NCBI RefSeq assembly: GCF_003633615.1
Contig: NZ_RBKU01000001.1
Span: 3,348,001 to 3,412,000, forward strand
DNA length: 64,000 bases
Origin: Mucilaginibacter gracilis
GTDB lineage: Bacteria; Bacteroidota; Bacteroidia; Sphingobacteriales; Sphingobacteriaceae
Direction of reading: 5' to 3'
How positions within the stretch are numbered: the stretch's first letter is position 1; each line of letters begins with the position of its first letter. Shown here piece after piece: positions 61,730 through 64,000 of this stretch. The notes under the pieces are model-generated. The model saw only the letters and a list, made by a program, of their open reading frames with translations. It did not search any database and was not told where the DNA came from. The position numbers and the translations under genes were made by a program.

Positions 61730-62673
61730 AGTTTCGCAGGTAATGGTAAAGGGATTGATTTTAACACATCTTTAATAACGTTATTTTGCAGGATTTTGGT
61801 TTCGTTGGCATTCGGGGCTTTTTCAGTATCAAAAGTAGTTCCCTTATCAAGGTTCGACTTTACCTGCGATTGATTGGTTTGATCAGTCGCATGAATACGC
61901 TCGTGGCCAGCCGCGGCAGCTACTACCGCATCCTTATCGCCCAATTGCAATGCGGCTGTTTGCAAATGACCTTTGTCCCCGCCATATACCGAACCGTTGG
62001 CTACCTGGCTGGCCATATCATCAATTGCTCCGCCGTAGATGGTCACCGTCGATTTTGCTACCTGATCTGTGCCGTGAATATAAGAATTATCCGTGTGTCC
62101 GATTTCTGTCGCATTATTCTCTGACGAATAAACTAATGTGACTTGTACTTTTGAGTCCCTATAGGCATTTAAGTCAGATATGCCCCCGCTTTTGGCAAGT
62201 GCATTCCCGATAATCTGCGTACCTGCTGAAGCATTCTTTGACCATGAAACGGCACCGCTTTTATTTACAGAATAAGTAACTGCCTTGCCGTCTGTACCGA
62301 TAATTTCCTTACCATTGGGGTCAATATTATTCATAGGGTTATCATTCACATAATTATAGGGAGATAATTGAGGGTATTTTTCGGCTTTGGGGTCAACTGT
62401 TACCCACCGCAACAAGTCCTCATCCGTGTAAGTAATTGTCTTTATAAGACTATCCCGGTCACCGATCAGCTTGATAACCTTGTTTTGACGATCAAGCGTT
62501 AAATACCGGATTTTGGATTTTGGGTCTGCATTTTTTACCTGATAAATGTCAAGCGGATTGTCTTTGTAATCTACTTTGGGTTTATAGCCAAAAATCTTAT
62601 AAGGGTTGTCCTGCCCATAACATATAACAAGGTTGGCAATTAAAATGCCGAGGGTGATGAGTAGTTTTTTCAT
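61726..62673 (-). CDS. Secreted mini-RHS protein with HExxH metallopeptidase-like toxin domain
   Basis: A 315-aa protein with signal peptide (MKKLLITLGILIANLVICYG). Residues about 85-125 hold the end of an RHS core (LRWVTVDPKAEKYPQLSPYN, NPMNNIDPNGKEI) without any YD repeats. The C-terminal domain (about 125-315) has AAAGHERIHATDQTN (HExxH) and a later NANETK. This looks like an RHS-type toxin cassette carried by its own signal peptide rather than by an RHS shell. It lies in an operon with a candidate partner and a transglutaminase-like gene. Confidence 0.75.
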   Translation of the reverse strand: MKKLLITLGILIANLVICYGQDNPYKIFGYKPKVDYKDNPLDIYQVKNADPKSKIRYLTLDRQNKVIKLIGDRDSLIKTITYTDEDLLRWVTVDPKAEKYPQLSPYNYVNDNPMNNIDPNGKEIIGTDGKAVTYSVNKSGAVSWSKNASAGTQIIGNALAKSGGISDLNAYRDSKVQVTLVYSSENNATEIGHTDNSYIHGTDQVAKSTVTIYGGAIDDMASQVANGSVYGGDKGHLQTAALQLGDKDAVVAAAAGHERIHATDQTNQSQVKSNLDKGTTFDTEKAPNANETKILQNNVIKDVLKSIPLPLPAKL

Positions 62674-62683
62674 TGGTCAAGGT

Positions 62684-63688
62684 TTAATTTTTTCTATTGG
62701 CGGCTCTTTTTGCTTTTTCTGTTTCAACTGATTTTACCCATTCATTGTACAATTCTATCGGCATATCTTTGTAACCTAAAGCGGCTACGTAGGCCATCGT
62801 TTGCTTATGCATAGCTATATCTTTCAAAAGGGCAGAACTGTCTGGCTTTGATTTCTTTTGCTCCGCTTTAATCATGGTAAGTAAGCAATTAGCTTTCAAT
62901 TGAATTAATGGCACGCATCTGGGGAAATATTTCAGTGCTGTATTAGCCGTTCTTAAAACGAATTGGTCGTAGCCATACAAAGATTTATAACCACATGCCA
63001 GATCGAACATGGTCATTGCCACGCTTTCTTTTGGTGAAAGTGGGGCCATATAAATATTCTTCTTGATCGCTTCAACGGTAATTGCCATCTCTTTAATTAT
63101 CCATTGGTCACGGGGAAAACCGGGATTAGTAAGTTCCACATTTGTCCACTGGCCTCGCTCGTCCTGATGCTTAATATATACATGGTTTGGTGCCAATGCT
63201 AAATATGCTTTAGCGCCCATTTCCTCACAGAGTATTTTATAAAGGAACGGCAGCGAATGACAATTACCAGAGTGCGTTTTTAAGAGTTTCGTAACAAACT
63301 GTTTTGACCAATCCTTAGTACCGGTAAAATCCTCAAAATCATAAGTAAAAGGCTTAAAACCATTGGCTGCGATGGTATCAGCCATAAAAGAAAAGGTAAC
63401 AAAATTTCCCGCTGTTGGGTGCCTTTCAATATGTTTTTGTTTAATTAATTCTTTAAGTTGAAAAGCAATATTTGATATATCCTGACAAAAAGCCTGATAG
63501 TTTAGTTTGTCGGAATAATAGGCACTCTCTGTTAAAAAGACTGATCGTTTAAAGCTAAGAGGTTCTTTACCAGTAAGCATGGCGGATTGTTCCTGAAATG
63601 CTTGCCTATATGCCTGCTTATTTTTTTGTGCATTTGCATTGAAGCCTAAGAGTAGGGGTATAATTAGGAACAGATAAGGGTACTTCAT
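62684..63688 (-). CDS. Secreted transglutaminase-like protein
   Basis: A 334-aa protein with signal peptide (MKYPYLFLIIPLLLGFNANAQ). The central motif SGNCHSLPFLYKILCEEMGA carries the Cys, LALAPNHVYIKHQDERGQW the His, and NVELT an acidic residue of a transglutaminase/papain-like triad. The C-terminal half is helical. It is the first gene of the minus-strand trio; it could process the secreted mini-RHS protein or modify peptide on the cell surface. Confidence 0.75.
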   Translation of the reverse strand: MKYPYLFLIIPLLLGFNANAQKNKQAYRQAFQEQSAMLTGKEPLSFKRSVFLTESAYYSDKLNYQAFCQDISNIAFQLKELIKQKHIERHPTAGNFVTFSFMADTIAANGFKPFTYDFEDFTGTKDWSKQFVTKLLKTHSGNCHSLPFLYKILCEEMGAKAYLALAPNHVYIKHQDERGQWTNVELTNPGFPRDQWIIKEMAITVEAIKKNIYMAPLSPKESVAMTMFDLACGYKSLYGYDQFVLRTANTALKYFPRCVPLIQLKANCLLTMIKAEQKKSKPDSSALLKDIAMHKQTMAYVAALGYKDMPIELYNEWVKSVETEKAKRAANRKN

Positions 63689-63845
63689 ATTGTGAATATG
63701 TTTAGGGCAGTTAAATTTAAATTATATTTAAGTTCCTTGTATGATTTTCCAAAAATAATTATGGTAGGAGGAGAAAATACAAAGTATACCTGCAAAAATA
63801 AAGGTGGTAACTTTAATAAGTGGTGACAACATATTGTCAGTATAA

Positions 63846-64000
63846 TTAAACACCATTTTTCCTGATCTCTTCTTGGTCAAGGTGCCATTGATAAACTGCA
63901 TCCAGCAAAACACTAAGTTTTTCTTTAAACAAAGTGAAATTTAAAGCATCAAGCGTACGAACATACCGGCCATTACCAATGAGCGCATATATTAGCCATT
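63846..64000 (-). CDS. C-terminal end of a gene running off the right edge
   Basis: On the minus strand 51 codons are open to the window edge, ending LDAVYQWHLDQEEIRKNGV and TAA at 63846-63848. The helical, charged end reads like a true protein and is 158 bp upstream of the secreted trio. Product unknown. Confidence 0.5.
   Translation of the reverse strand, partial: WLIYALIGNGRYVRTLDALNFTLFKEKLSVLLDAVYQWHLDQEEIRKNGV

Noticed and set aside
63728..63913. 61-codon minus-strand frame near the right edge
   Set aside because: It overlaps the open frame that runs to the edge (63846-64000), which reads more like protein; the shorter frame has no ribosome site seen.

Overview
The window is accessory DNA of a Bacteroidota bacterium, most likely Sphingobacteriaceae (Mucilaginibacter/Pedobacter type). 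The basis is RteC, DUF4134 (TraE-like), BfmA/BtgA- and DUF5712-type mobilization proteins, an ECF sigma/FecR/STN-TonB-receptor set, IntDOT-like integrases lacking the first catalytic Arg, TAnnTTTG-like promoter elements and moderate G+C. No rRNA or complete tRNA gene was seen, and almost nothing looks like core chromosome.

Region 1 (1-14.9 kb) is a scrap yard of mobile pieces. It opens with the left half of a mobilization module (a conserved protein, two MerR/Xis-type HTH genes, the second with an internal stop codon, and an oriT-like hairpin) whose relaxase is gone. Two 5'-truncated RHS tips follow: a lipase-like tip with a membrane putative immunity protein, and a Tox-REase-5-like tip with Imm52. 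Between them sit an XRE regulator, an AAA-type ATPase and two overlapping tyrosine recombinases. Then come a GmrSD-type (DUF262/DUF1524) restriction gene with a partner, and an IS110 element inserted in a structured intergenic repeat.

Region 2 (about 14.96-32.66 kb) appears to be one integrated mobilizable element. It is bounded by direct copies of a tRNA 3'-end sequence (best fit tRNA-Pro), with GTGAGTAA integrase-arm-like repeats inside both ends and an integrase next to the left end. Cargo: a HigBA-like toxin-antitoxin pair, an 810-aa zinc-ribbon/PD-(D/E)XK-like protein of unknown function, an intact copy of the mobilization module (HTH pair, MobC-like, relaxase), a DinB protein, a HEPN/SWIM operon, and a vWA-PP2C-kinase (TerY-P-like) triad whose phosphatase gene is split by an IS4-family element with an exact 11-bp target duplication.

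Region 3 (32.66 to at least 54.1 kb) is a second element carrying its own integrase beside the second att copy. It keeps rteC, a coupling protein, relaxase and MobA, and an Xis-like HTH. The transfer operon is collapsed: truncated DUF4134 abuts a truncated, frameshifted DUF932 gene. Cargo includes two sensor kinase loci, UmuDC, a GNAT enzyme, a LuxR-type membrane regulator and a TlpA/DUF3738 gene with a divergent two-component system. A shared palindromic operator lies before its transfer operon and its xis/mob operon.

Region 4 (54.2-64 kb) holds a lone receiver domain, an IS110 remnant, the ECF sigma/FecR/TonB receptor locus, a secreted metalloprotease, and a minus-strand trio with a signal-peptide mini-RHS metallopeptidase, a likely partner and a transglutaminase-like protein. 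A partial gene runs off the right edge.
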